From positions 1,612,001-1,676,000 of the forward strand of contig NZ_CP134399.1 in the NCBI RefSeq assembly GCF_002968295.1: 64,000 bases of DNA, written 5' to 3'. Position 1 is the first letter of the stretch. Every line of letters starts with the position of its first letter. Origin of the DNA: Mycobacterium sp. ITM-2016-00317 (GTDB taxonomy: Bacteria; Actinomycetota; Actinomycetes; Mycobacteriales; Mycobacteriaceae). The notes beneath the pieces were generated by a model. It was not told the DNA's origin and searched no databases. It worked only from the letters and a program-made list of their open reading frames with translations. The translations under genes and the position numbers were made by a program. Shown here piece after piece: positions 49,874 to 58,985 of this stretch.

Positions 49874-50827
49874 TCAGCGCACTGCAGAGGTGCGCCGGTT
49901 ATGCAGCCATTCGCTCATGAGCACGGTGCCGGTCGGCTGAACGGCGGTGTTAAACGGTGTCAGCGCGCGACTGTCGTTGGGGCGGTAGAAGAATGGAATC
50001 GACACCCGGGGCGTCTGGGTGGAGGAATCCTCGACACGTGCCGCGGTGACCTCGTGTGGCACCGCCCACCACCGGTTTGCGGTGAGATATGTCAGCAATG
50101 CGCCGATGTTGACCAGGTAAGTCTCGGCGACGGGGGGCACATCCACCCACCGGCCGTCCCGGCGTTGCATCCGCAGGCCACCGCCACCGCCGTCATCCTG
50201 GTAGAGGATGGTGAACAGCGTGTCGTCGGTGTGCACTGCGTTGCGCGACCCCGTGTCGTCTGGGCGTGCCGCTGGATAATAGTTGGCGGCGAGGTCGGCC
50301 CAGTTCGTGGCGACCAACTCCTGCCAGACGGCGAGCTCAACACCCAAGGTTGCGGCCATCACCTCACCCAGCACCATCGCGGATTCCTGCATCTGCCGGT
50401 AATAGGCGTGCCAGGCCTCGGTGAACGCGGGCAGGGTCCGGGGCCACAGGCTGCCTCCGATCGCGCCGGGAGGTGCATCGAAGTGACCCCCGGGATCGGG
50501 GGTGGCGAGGGTCGGCGAGATCCGTGGTCCGATATGGAACATCTCTTTGCGCTTGCCCGAATCCCGTTCGCTGCCTTCGGTTGGCCCGTGCCAGCCGATA
50601 TAAGGATTGCCGCCGGGATCACGCAGCGCCTCTTTGCTGCCCTGAGGCAATCGGAAGAACTCGAGGGTCTGTTCGTACACAGCGGCCAGGACGGGCTCGG
50701 AGATCGGAAGCCCTGTCAGGGCAAAGGCTCCAGACTCGGTGCACACCGCATCGAACTGGGCGAGGGTGTCGGTGTCGCCGGTGCGGGCGGCGATCACGAG
50801 GTCAGGTAAAGCGAACTGCCGAATCAT
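49874..50827 (-). CDS. 2-oxoglutarate/Fe(II) oxygenase, isopenicillin N synthase-like
   Basis: 317 residues from ATG 50827 (GGAGACC upstream). The iron triad appears as His-x-Asp in NAVHTDDTLF and His in WAVPHEVTAARVE, with the 2-oxoglutarate-binding Arg-x-Ser in PRVSIPFF. The N-terminal DIOX_N region (CTESGAFALTGLPI) is present. It is the first gene of the eleven-gene operon, 24 bp before the binding-protein gene. Hydroxylation or oxidative dealkylation of the imported compound is likely. Confidence 0.87.
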   Translation of the reverse strand: MIRQFALPDLVIAARTGDTDTLAQFDAVCTESGAFALTGLPISEPVLAAVYEQTLEFFRLPQGSKEALRDPGGNPYIGWHGPTEGSERDSGKRKEMFHIGPRISPTLATPDPGGHFDAPPGAIGGSLWPRTLPAFTEAWHAYYRQMQESAMVLGEVMAATLGVELAVWQELVATNWADLAANYYPAARPDDTGSRNAVHTDDTLFTILYQDDGGGGGLRMQRRDGRWVDVPPVAETYLVNIGALLTYLTANRWWAVPHEVTAARVEDSSTQTPRVSIPFFYRPNDSRALTPFNTAVQPTGTVLMSEWLHNRRTSAVR

Positions 50828-50868
50828 GGAGGTCTCCGGTCTTCGTCCCGAAAGGGACCCTGGCTGCT

Positions 50869-50890
50869 TTGGATCCAAGAATGGATCCAA
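50869..50890. promoter_or_regulatory. Paired operator candidate for the operon GntR regulator
   Basis: TTGGATCCAA (50869-50878) is a perfect palindrome and is repeated as ATGGATCCAA (50881-50890). The two TGGATCCA cores are 12 bases apart. The pair lies 42 bp upstream of the first gene of the operon that encodes a GntR protein. Confidence 0.6.
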
Positions 50891-51059
50891 ACTATTGCCG
50901 TGGTGTTTCGGCCGTATCCAGAGCAGGTAAACGCTGTGACGACCGTTCGCAAAATTTCAGCTCTACGGCAAACCTTCAGGCGCGGGCAGTCGGGCTGGCC
51001 CTTCTGCGCGAAGCAGGCCCAAAAGCGCTGAAGTAACCCGGCCGCGGATTGGATTGCGG

Positions 51060-51857
51060 TCAGCCCACATTCACCAGCGACGACGGTGTGACCGGGAAGT
51101 CGAAGTAGGTGTCGGGGAACGGCTCGGGCTTATACGTGAAGTGCCACCACTCGTTCTCATAGTTCTGCAGGCCCTGTTTCTCCAGCCCGTCCTTGAGCAG
51201 CAGCCTGTTCTTGAGCTGCTCGCCCTGGATGCGGGGGTCGAGCGTGTGCGACAGCGTGTCGAAGCAGTCGTACCCGGTGCCCATGTCAAGGGAGTTGTCG
51301 GGGAAGCGTTCCGGGGCCGGCGCCGCGCAGTCGACCAACGGCTGCCCCGGCACGTACGCGGGCTGCGGGGGCGCGGGCAGCGGCACCAGCGTCAGATCGA
51401 CGGTGCTTCCCCGGCTGTGGCCCGACTGTTCGGCGATGTAACCGTCGGCGAAGAGTTGTGTCTTGTCCACGCGCGGATAGAACTCCGTTTCCATCTGCCG
51501 ATCGGACAGGTCGCCGGCCCAGGCGACGAAGGAGTCGACAGCGCGTTGGGGTCGGTAACAGTCATAGATCTTCAGCGAGTAGCCCTGCGCGACGAACTCT
51601 TGTTGGGCGCGCTGCAACGCCTCTGCCGCCGGGCGGGTCAGGATGCACATCGGCGCCTCGTAACCGTCCACGGGTGCGCCTGTGAAGTTGTGCGGCGTGA
51701 TGTAGCGGATGTCCAGCAGAATGGAGGGATCCACGCTGGTGACCGACACGAAATCCGGCGGAGCATCCGCGACGGGCTCGGCTGCTGCGGCCGGTGCCGA
51801 CGCAAGCGCGACCAGGAACGTGGCGGCGAGGACCGCTGACTTCGACTTGTTGGGCAT
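51060..51857 (-). CDS. Secreted VanX-like D-alanyl-D-alanine dipeptidase family protein
   Basis: 265 residues from ATG 51857. A Sec signal peptide (SAVLAATFLVALASAPAAAA) is followed by the VanX/VanY-like zinc peptidase fold. SGHSRGSTVDL supplies His and Asp ligands and NEWWHF the catalytic Glu and third His. It would cleave D-Ala-D-Ala or related peptides in the cell envelope. Neighbouring genes are unrelated, so it appears to be a stand-alone gene. Confidence 0.88.
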   Translation of the reverse strand: MPNKSKSAVLAATFLVALASAPAAAAEPVADAPPDFVSVTSVDPSILLDIRYITPHNFTGAPVDGYEAPMCILTRPAAEALQRAQQEFVAQGYSLKIYDCYRPQRAVDSFVAWAGDLSDRQMETEFYPRVDKTQLFADGYIAEQSGHSRGSTVDLTLVPLPAPPQPAYVPGQPLVDCAAPAPERFPDNSLDMGTGYDCFDTLSHTLDPRIQGEQLKNRLLLKDGLEKQGLQNYENEWWHFTYKPEPFPDTYFDFPVTPSSLVNVG

Positions 51858-51969
51858 GCCCCATTCCAACACTCAAACGCGATCGTCGCAGCGGCACCGA
51901 AAACTCGGAGGCGACGAGCCACGGCCCGTTACAGGCGGTGCGGGACAGGTGGGCCCGCGCTCGAGGCAC

Positions 51970-53673
51970 TCAGCGACTGGTGGAACAACACGGCGAAATC
52001 CCGCCCGGCTCCGACGACCGGCTGCAGAAACACGACGACCGCACCTCGGGATCGGCCCGACCCAGCGCGACGTCGAGCAGCGGTTTGATCACCCGGCCCT
52101 GAGCGCCGCGGCCGAGGAGTTCGTAGCAGCGGTGTAGCCCGATCAGCGCCCAGACGTTGTTCGGGTGCCGGTTGGACCGCGGTACATCGTCATTGAGGCC
52201 GAGGTCGGCTTCGTAAACGCGTGCCGCATCGTCGACGTGGCCCTGCTCGAGCAGCAGCGCGCCGAGGGCGTGCCTGCTGGGCATCATCCATCCCCACGGT
52301 TCGTCGTAGGGCAGGGTGTCTTCGTTGCGCACCGCCTGACGCAGATGCCGGAACGCGGAATCGTAGGCGCCGCTGTGGTAGTCGATCTCGCCGGCCAGGA
52401 CTTCTCTAGCGACGCCCAGGATGTCGACGCACATCACCACGTGCAGGTGCCGAGATTCGGCGACCGTGGCCGCGGTCTGCTCGAAGAGCCGTTGAGCCGC
52501 GCGGGCCTGATCGTGTTGCTTCAGCGCGGCGTGGGCCACTCCCTTGCCGTAGTAGTTCATCGCGGCGGTCATGCAGAACAGCGACGGATCCTTCGGCAGC
52601 GGGGTGTCGATGAGTTCCTGCCAGCGGCCGAACCGCACCAGCGCGTGCGTCCCGATCGACATGTAGCCCTCCAGCCAGTCGGCCATCGGCGGGCTCTCGA
52701 TGTGCACGAGCTCAACGGGGATGGTTTCGCGCATCCCACGCACCGCCTCGATCGCCGGTCGGTACTGGCCCAGCAGCATCGCGCCGTAGAGCTTGAAGTG
52801 ATAGTTGTGCACGCGGTAGTTCGAGTAGAAGTTGTGTGCTCCGGCGTAGCGCCAGTACTTGACGTCCTTGTCGATGCCGACGCTGTTCCAGTCCACGACG
52901 TCCTGGTAGTTGCCGCACAGCACGTCGATGTGGGTGGGCATGTGCGCGAGATGCCCGGAGTCCGGTACCAGCCGCCGCAGTTCGTCGCCGACGCGCAACG
53001 CGGCCTCCGGGGTCGGTGACATCTCCATCAGGTGGATGTACAGATGCCACAGGCCCGGATGCGGCGCAAGGCCGCGGTCGCGTCGATGCTGGATCGCGTT
53101 CTCCAGCAACGCTCGGCATTCCAGCGTGGCTGCTCCGCCGACCGGTTCGCCGGTGCGGGGATCCCACATGTTCCACGGCGTCAGATTCATCAGCGCTTCG
53201 GCGAGCAGTGCCGCGACGTCGGGATCGTCGCCGAACGTCGCGTAGACGCAGCGCATCGCCTCGGCGTACTGCTCGTTCCAGCCGTCCAGATCGCCCGGTG
53301 TCTCGGCTTGATATCGCGCTTGCAGTGCCGCGATCAACGCCCGCTCCACCGGCGATGCGTCGACCGACCGCGCCAGTGCCGCCGCGCACGCGTGCCGGGT
53401 GCGGGTCAACGTCTCCTGAATCTCGTTGTCGTCAAATAATTCCCACGGCTTGTTGTAGTTCGGGCCCGCGACATAGGCCAGCCCCCACCACGCCATCGCA
53501 CATCCCGGATCGTGGGCCAGCGCCTGCTCGAAGCAGTGCGCCGCCTCCTCGTGGTTGTAGCCGAACGTCCAGTTCAAGCCACGGTCGAACCATCGCTGAG
53601 CCTCGGCCGAGGAGGTCGTCACTGGGCGCGAGTACCCACCCAGGTCGAAGTCGTAGTAGTCGTGGTCGACCAA
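51970..53673 (-). CDS. TPR-repeat protein of unknown function
   Basis: 567 residues from TTG 53673, just after the MetE-like gene. Helical repeats begin with SAEAQRWFDRGLNWTFGYNHEEAAHCFEQAL and ALAHDPGCAMAWWGLAY, typical of TPR units, and recur through the protein. No enzymatic motif is visible. The last twenty residues (Cys/Ser rich) look poorly conserved. The role is unknown; co-orientation with the MetE-like gene may be operonic (11-bp gap). Confidence 0.75.
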   Translation of the reverse strand: MVDHDYYDFDLGGYSRPVTTSSAEAQRWFDRGLNWTFGYNHEEAAHCFEQALAHDPGCAMAWWGLAYVAGPNYNKPWELFDDNEIQETLTRTRHACAAALARSVDASPVERALIAALQARYQAETPGDLDGWNEQYAEAMRCVYATFGDDPDVAALLAEALMNLTPWNMWDPRTGEPVGGAATLECRALLENAIQHRRDRGLAPHPGLWHLYIHLMEMSPTPEAALRVGDELRRLVPDSGHLAHMPTHIDVLCGNYQDVVDWNSVGIDKDVKYWRYAGAHNFYSNYRVHNYHFKLYGAMLLGQYRPAIEAVRGMRETIPVELVHIESPPMADWLEGYMSIGTHALVRFGRWQELIDTPLPKDPSLFCMTAAMNYYGKGVAHAALKQHDQARAAQRLFEQTAATVAESRHLHVVMCVDILGVAREVLAGEIDYHSGAYDSAFRHLRQAVRNEDTLPYDEPWGWMMPSRHALGALLLEQGHVDDAARVYEADLGLNDDVPRSNRHPNNVWALIGLHRCYELLGRGAQGRVIKPLLDVALGRADPEVRSSCFCSRSSEPGGISPCCSTSR

Positions 53674-53684
53674 GAGAGCCCCTG

Positions 53685-54730
53685 TCAGCCGGCGAGCGCC
53701 GGTTGGAGGCTACCGTGCAGTTCGCGCCAGGCTTCGAGCACTGCTTCGAGCTGTTCGGCGGAGTCCGGCCCAGCCCGCACTCGGTGGACAGGCCGAAGGA
53801 GGGCAGGAATTCGGCGGCGATCGCCGCGCGGCGCCGTGCGCCGGCCGCCCCGTCCTCGGCGTGGACGAGACCGAGGTAGAACTCGGTGTGCGGTTCCACG
53901 GCGAGGTCCGCCAGTGGCTGCCAATGCGCCCGCCGTGTCCACGCCGCCACGGTCGCGGCCTGAATCGCGTTGATCGGGCGGGTGATATGCCGGGACAATC
54001 CGTTGGCCAGCGCGACGATCGCCGACGCGTCCCGGGGCAGGATGTGCCGTCCGCCGCGCGCGGCGGCCTCGTCGCTCGGCGGCTCACCCATGAACGGGGA
54101 CGCCCCGAACTTGGAGTCCCCATAGCAGAGGTGGAACGTCAGATCGACGTCGTCAGCCACCCACTGCGCGAGCCGAGCGGTGGCCGCGAAGATCGGCTCG
54201 GTGTCACCGTAGGGGTTCGGGAACCAGCCCTCGATCGTGGCGAGCTCGGTGGGTAGGTCCCACTGGACGGCGAGGTCGGTGTGCGGGACAGCGTCCTGGA
54301 TCGCATCGACGCTGCGGCGCAGCGCATGTTCGTAGGCCAGCGCCACCTCGACCCGAGAGTCGAACTCCACGAACGAGTTCACCGCGTTGAGTGGCGTGGC
54401 GATCGATACCAGGAACCGGGAATCATCGGCGAGCACGCCGGCATCCCGCGCGGCCCGGAACTCGTGATAGGACGCGATGGCCGAGGTGTGGTAGTCGATG
54501 TCGCCGAAGACCACCGCCGTTCCCGGCCGAACCCGGGCGCGTACCCCGTCGGAATCGAGAGTGGGGTTGGACAGGAACTGCGACGAGTGCACCAACACCC
54601 AGTTGGCGCGGTCGCCGGGCTCCCCGTCGGGTACCCGCGTCACCCCTGGCTGGAGCCGCTCGCCGACCAGCCGGAAGGCGGCCTCGGTGGTGGGGACGTT
54701 GATGCTGCCGGTGAGGTAGAAACTGGTCAT
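53685..54730 (-). pseudogene. MetE C-terminal-like (cobalamin-independent methionine synthase fold) protein, frameshifted near its end
   Basis: From ATG 54730 (AAGGAAAA upstream) the protein begins TSFYLTGSINVPTTEAAF and follows the MetE-like barrel. Zinc-type residues appear in HLCYGD and STECGLGR. After GLGRTPP the frame breaks near 53751-53764. One extra G restores PEQLEAVLEAWRELHGSL and a stop at 53685, about 348 residues. Without it, reading runs into the TPR gene. It is too short to be a full methionine synthase and probably uses a small methyl or thiol substrate. Confidence 0.72.
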
Positions 54731-54747
54731 CGACTTTTCCTTAGGTT

Positions 54748-55974
54748 TCAGAGAAGCAGGCCGAGGCGTGGGGGAACGGTGCCGTCGAGGGTGTGCCGGC
54801 CGAGGTGGACGTATTTCCAGCGGGCCGGGTCGTGCAGGGTGTGCACGCGGACGTTCCGCCAGTGGCGGTCGAGCGCGAACTCGGCGTCGGTGGCCGAGGT
54901 GCCGGCGAGTTCCAGTACCCCGCCGGCGATCTCGACGGCGAACTCCTGGGCGAGCGCTTTGGCGGCGGCGACCTGAAGGGAGGCCTGCGCGGCGGCGACG
55001 CGGGTCACCTCCGGCAGGCTCAAAGCCTCGTCGACCAACGCGGACCCGCGGGCCAGCAGCGCTTCCAGCGCATAAAGCCTGGCGGTCAGTTCGCCGATGC
55101 GGCGGATGACGTGCGGTTCGTCGGCGGCCCGGTCGACGCCCGCCTCGAACCACGGCCGGCTGCGGGTGGCGATGAAATGGGCGCCGTCCTCCAGTGCCGC
55201 CCTGGCGATCCCGACGTCGATCGCGGTGTGCAGCGCCTGATCGAAGGCGCCCAGCACCGACGGCGGGGCGGTGACCGGATCGGGATCGGGGCCTTCGTCG
55301 ATGATGTACTGCTCGGCCACCGGGACGTTGTCGAGGACGACCTCGCCGCTGGCCGTGCCGCGCTGGCCGAACGACGACCACCGATCCAGGTTCAGCGCCA
55401 CCCCGGGATCGGTGGGCCGCACGAAGACCGTGGCGCCGTGGTCGGTGCCGTCGATGCGCGCCGCCACCGCGATCCACGTCGCACCGAGTGACCCTGTCGC
55501 GTAATACTTGACGCCGTTGAGCACCCAGGCGTCGTCGGAGCCTCTGCGCAGCACAGTGTTTCGGTCGACGCTCAGGCGCGTCCCGCGCTCCACCGAGGCG
55601 TTGCCCAGCTGTGCGCCCGCCAGCACGTCGGCATAGATCGTCGGTGCGGGTTCGGTGTCGCCGAGGCCGCGGATCGCTGCGTTGATGACGAAGTGGGCCA
55701 ACAGCAACTGGCCGACCGCTGAGTCGGCGCGCGAGAGGATGCGCAGCACCTCGACCGCTGTCGAGCGGGGCAGGTCCGGTCCGCCGAACGTGGCCGGGAC
55801 CAGGATGCCCAACAACCCCGACTCGCCGATGCGGGCCAGCGCCTCGGTCGGCAGCGCACCGTCCAGTTCGCGCTGCGCCGCTCCCGCGGCGATCTCGGCG
55901 GCGACGGCGGACGCCGTGGCCAGTGCCTGCTCGCCGGTCCGAAGAACGGGAACGGTGGTCTCGACGGTGGTCAT
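54748..55974 (-). CDS. SfnB-like flavoprotein of the acyl-CoA dehydrogenase fold
   Basis: 408 residues from ATG 55974 (AGGAGC upstream). The acyl-CoA-dehydrogenase-type fold is visible (LGILVPATFGGPDLP; GVKYYATGSLGATWIAV; RHWRNVRVHTLHDPARWK). The catalytic base of true acyl-CoA dehydrogenases is not evident. The pattern fits the SfnB/DszC group of reduced-flavin monooxygenases and sulfur-acquisition enzymes. It lies 17 bp before the MetE-like gene and downstream of a LysR gene. An organosulfur substrate is a plausible inference. Confidence 0.8.
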   Translation of the reverse strand: MTTVETTVPVLRTGEQALATASAVAAEIAAGAAQRELDGALPTEALARIGESGLLGILVPATFGGPDLPRSTAVEVLRILSRADSAVGQLLLAHFVINAAIRGLGDTEPAPTIYADVLAGAQLGNASVERGTRLSVDRNTVLRRGSDDAWVLNGVKYYATGSLGATWIAVAARIDGTDHGATVFVRPTDPGVALNLDRWSSFGQRGTASGEVVLDNVPVAEQYIIDEGPDPDPVTAPPSVLGAFDQALHTAIDVGIARAALEDGAHFIATRSRPWFEAGVDRAADEPHVIRRIGELTARLYALEALLARGSALVDEALSLPEVTRVAAAQASLQVAAAKALAQEFAVEIAGGVLELAGTSATDAEFALDRHWRNVRVHTLHDPARWKYVHLGRHTLDGTVPPRLGLLL

Positions 55975-56041
55975 CGGTGAGCTCCTCACGTTGTGGTGCG
56001 CCACGGAAACTACGGAGCCGGGGTGTCTGGGTCGAGATGGT

Positions 56042-56995
56042 TCAAGCGACGCTGGAAACGTGTGCAGGAACGCTGTACACACCGTCGTCGGAGAGCCGGG
56101 AGCCGGCGGCGGTGATCAAGCCGACCACTGCGGCGAGCATGCTGCCCGGAGTCGGGGCGGACACCGTGGCCACGGAGACCCGGCGCAGTGGCCGATGGCC
56201 GGTGACTCTGCGCACGGCCACGTCGCGTCGCGCCTGCGCGGCGGCGAGCGACGGCACCAGCGATACGCCGAGACCTGCTGCCACGAAACCCTGAACCGTC
56301 GAGTAATCCTCGGCGCGGAAGGTCACCGACGGTTCGAAACCTGCGCGCTTGCAGGCATTTCGAAAGACACGCGTGTCGGGGCAGGCTCCTGTCTGGGAGC
56401 TGACCACCCAGTTCTCCCGGGCCAGCGCGGCCAGCGGGACCTCGGCGCGCTCGGCGAGGCGGTGGGAGAGCGGGAGCACGGCGAAGAACTCGTCGTCGTA
56501 GACACCGACAGTGGCGATCCCCGGATACTCGGGGCGGTCGCCGGGCACCTCGGTGACCATCGCGGCGTCCGCGTCCCCCGCCCGCAGCAGGTCGACGCCA
56601 TCGTCTGGATCGGCAGCGACCAGCTCAACCTCGACGCCGGGCAACGCGGCCCGGACCCGCGCGATCGCCGGGGGCAGGATGGCGGCGGCGGCGCTGGCGA
56701 ACGACGCGATCCGCAGGACGCCGCGCCGCGAGGTGCTCAACTCGGTGAGGTCTTGCTCCGCGGCGGCGATCGCGCCGAGGATCACCGGCACGTGCTCAAG
56801 AAGACGCGCGCCGGCCTCGGTCAGGCGCGTCCCCGACGGTCCACGCTGCAGCAACGTGCAGCCGAGATCGCGCTCCAGCGCGGCGACCTGTTGCGACACC
56901 GCCGAAGTGGTGTAGCTCAGCGCCGCCGCAGCCGCGCTCAGCGACCCGGCGCGGGCGATCTCCTGCAGGACCACAAGACGGCGCACATCGAACAC
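56042..56995 (-). CDS. LysR-family transcriptional regulator
   Basis: 317 residues from ATG 56995. The N-terminal helix-turn-helix (RLVVLQEIARAGSLSAAAAALSY) and the LysR substrate-binding domain are complete. It lies between the SfnB-like operon and the second 2OG oxygenase, all on the same strand, and may control both. The inducer is unknown. Confidence 0.9.
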   Translation of the reverse strand: MFDVRRLVVLQEIARAGSLSAAAAALSYTTSAVSQQVAALERDLGCTLLQRGPSGTRLTEAGARLLEHVPVILGAIAAAEQDLTELSTSRRGVLRIASFASAAAAILPPAIARVRAALPGVEVELVAADPDDGVDLLRAGDADAAMVTEVPGDRPEYPGIATVGVYDDEFFAVLPLSHRLAERAEVPLAALARENWVVSSQTGACPDTRVFRNACKRAGFEPSVTFRAEDYSTVQGFVAAGLGVSLVPSLAAAQARRDVAVRRVTGHRPLRRVSVATVSAPTPGSMLAAVVGLITAAGSRLSDDGVYSVPAHVSSVA

Positions 56996-57058
56996 GTCGC
57001 GAACGCTAGAACCGCGGACGGCCCCCGGACAGGGTTGAAATCAGCGGGACGGCAACCC

Positions 57059-58068
57059 TCAAATGACCGGCAGCGGCCTGGCAGGAACGATGCCGTGATG
57101 CAGCTCGGCGACGTCGGGATGGGCGCGGGTACGCGACTTCCACGCGTTCTCGCCGTAGGTGTGGAAGATCGGATTGTCGGGATCGGCCTCCACCCCGCGG
57201 GACAGCGCCGCCAACTCCGGCGGCAACGTGATGATCGGGACGAGGGCGTCGAGTGCCGGATTGAGGAAGTAGGGGATGGAGACGCGATCGGTGCCCGGTT
57301 CCGGGGCGAGCACCCGATGCTGGGTGGCGCGCAGATAACCGCCGGTGGCCACCTCGAGCAGTTCGCCGATGTTCACGATGAACGCCCCAGGCAGCGGCGG
57401 CACGTCGACCCACTCCCCGGAATCGAGCTCCACCTGAAGGCCCACCGATCCGGGCTCGACGAGTAGGAGGGTCAGCACCCCGGAATCCTTGTGGCCGCCG
57501 ACGCCCTGCGCGGTGTCGGCGGTGCCCGGGTAGCGGACCACTTTGATCAGCGTGGCGGGCCGATCGGCGAATGCCGCGTCGAACAGGTCCTCGGCGGCGC
57601 CCAGCGAGACGGCCCAGTGCCGCAGCAGTCGCAGCCCCACGGCCGACAACGCGGCGTCCCACCGTTCGAACGCCGACCGGAAACCCGTCGGCCGTGCCGG
57701 CCACAGGTTGGGGCCCTGTACCGCCAATAACCCTCGGCGGCCGGGATCGTGTCCCGCTCAGGCCCGATGTCGATCTGCTCGCGCCAGTCGACCAGGCCGT
57801 TCGTCAACTCGCCGCCCAGTCGTGAGTAGCCGCGGAACTGCGGACTTTTCAGCTGGCTGATCTCATTCTTCTCGTCGCGCGGCAGATCGAAGAACTGCCG
57901 CGCCAGCGAAAGGATCTCGGCGATCTGCGCGTCGGGGACGCCGTGCCCGGTCAGATAGAAGAATCCTGACGTGTGGGCCGCCTCCCGAAGCGCGACACGA
58001 AACGTGTCGGGGTCGGACTCGGCGGTGGCCAGATCGAGCACGGGAAGCATGAGACGACTCTGCGCCAT
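57059..58068 (-). pseudogene. Second isopenicillin-N-synthase-like 2OG-Fe(II) oxygenase, frameshifted
   Basis: ATG 58068 is preferred over 58170 because an operator-like palindrome lies upstream of it and the extra residues are not family-like. The first frame gives DIOX_N features (TSGFFYLTGHGVPDAQ; FFDLPRDEKNEI) up to PAAEGYWR, then breaks near 57718-57725. The rest carries the iron ligands (GGHKDSG and TQHRV) and the RVSIPYF 2-oxoglutarate site. Adding one G (CGGTAC to CGGGTAC) rejoins YWRVQGPNLWP into about 336 residues. Confidence 0.82.
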
Positions 58069-58097
58069 TTCGCCGCCGCGGCCAACCCGTGTGAACG

Positions 58098-58121
58098 GAT
58101 CCTTCAGGTGTGTGAAGGATC
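58098..58121. promoter_or_regulatory. Operator-like palindrome upstream of the second 2OG oxygenase
   Basis: GATCCTTCA (58098-58106) and TGAAGGATC (58113-58121) are perfectly inverted around six bases, 30 bp before the chosen start codon. A regulator site or small hairpin is possible. The LysR gene nearby is the obvious candidate binder. Confidence 0.5.
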
Positions 58122-58166
58122 GCTTCGGTGGGTCGGTGACGTCCACCGCCGACGCCGCCGTCCGAC

Positions 58167-58940
58167 TCACTTGATGGTGTAGCCGCCGTCGATGAGCAGG
58201 TCGGCGCCGGTGATCATGCCCGCCGCGTCGGAGGAGAGATACACCGCAGCCGCGGCGATCTCGTCGGGATACGCGAAGCGGCCCATCGGGATGAGCTTCT
58301 TCAGTTCATCGCCGCGCGGCCCTTCCCAGGCCTTGCGGCCGAGGTCGGTGAGCACCACTGTCGGCGAGATCGTGTTGACCCGGACACCGCGGGGACCCCA
58401 TTCGGCGGCGAGCACCTTCGAGACCCCGACCACACCGAATTTCGACGCGCAGTAGGCGACGTGCTGATCGAGGGCGACCGTTGCCGCCTGAGACGCCATG
58501 TTCACGATTGCGCCGCGGCCCGCCTCGAGCATGTGCCTGCCCACGGCCTGACACATCAGGAAGGTGCCCTTGAGATTGATGTCGATGGTCTTGTCCCAGG
58601 CGTCGATCGGCAGATCCTCGGCGGGAGCCAGCATGACGACCCCGGCACTGTTGACCAGGATGTCGATGCGCCCGAACGCGTCGACCACGGAATCCACGGT
58701 CGTGGTGATGGCCGCGGGATCGGCGACGTCGCAGGCGAATCCGCGGCTGTCCGGTCCGGCTTCGGCGGCCCGCGCCGCAGCGGCGTCCCCGTCGAGGTCG
58801 ACGACGGCCACGCGGGCGCCCTTGGCCGCGAACGCCGCGACGATCGCGGCCCCGATGCCGGAGCCGCCGCCGGTCACCAGCGCAACCTTGTCGCTGAGCG
58901 GAAAGCTCAGGTCCACAACGGGTTCGGTGTTCGATGTCAT
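58167..58940 (-). CDS. Short-chain dehydrogenase/reductase, polyol type
   Basis: 257 residues from ATG 58940. A classical SDR with the cofactor motif TGGGSGIG (about 24-31), NSAG (about 97), the catalytic Ser and YCASK (about 160) and the C-terminal ITGADLLIDGGYTIK. Asp after the second strand (VVDLDGD) predicts NAD preference. It adjoins a SorC regulator and a polyol-type ABC importer, an arrangement known for threitol/erythritol use in M. smegmatis. A D-threitol-dehydrogenase-like role is therefore the leading guess. Confidence 0.85.
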   Translation of the reverse strand: MTSNTEPVVDLSFPLSDKVALVTGGGSGIGAAIVAAFAAKGARVAVVDLDGDAAAARAAEAGPDSRGFACDVADPAAITTTVDSVVDAFGRIDILVNSAGVVMLAPAEDLPIDAWDKTIDINLKGTFLMCQAVGRHMLEAGRGAIVNMASQAATVALDQHVAYCASKFGVVGVSKVLAAEWGPRGVRVNTISPTVVLTDLGRKAWEGPRGDELKKLIPMGRFAYPDEIAAAAVYLSSDAAGMITGADLLIDGGYTIK

Positions 58941-58985
58941 GTCCGTCCTTGTCCTCGTCGTTGATCGTCGGTGATGTCAGGGTAT

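Noticed and set aside
58069..58170. Upstream start for the second 2OG oxygenase at 58170
   Set aside because: The added 34 residues do not resemble the family and would contain the palindromic site at 58098-58121.
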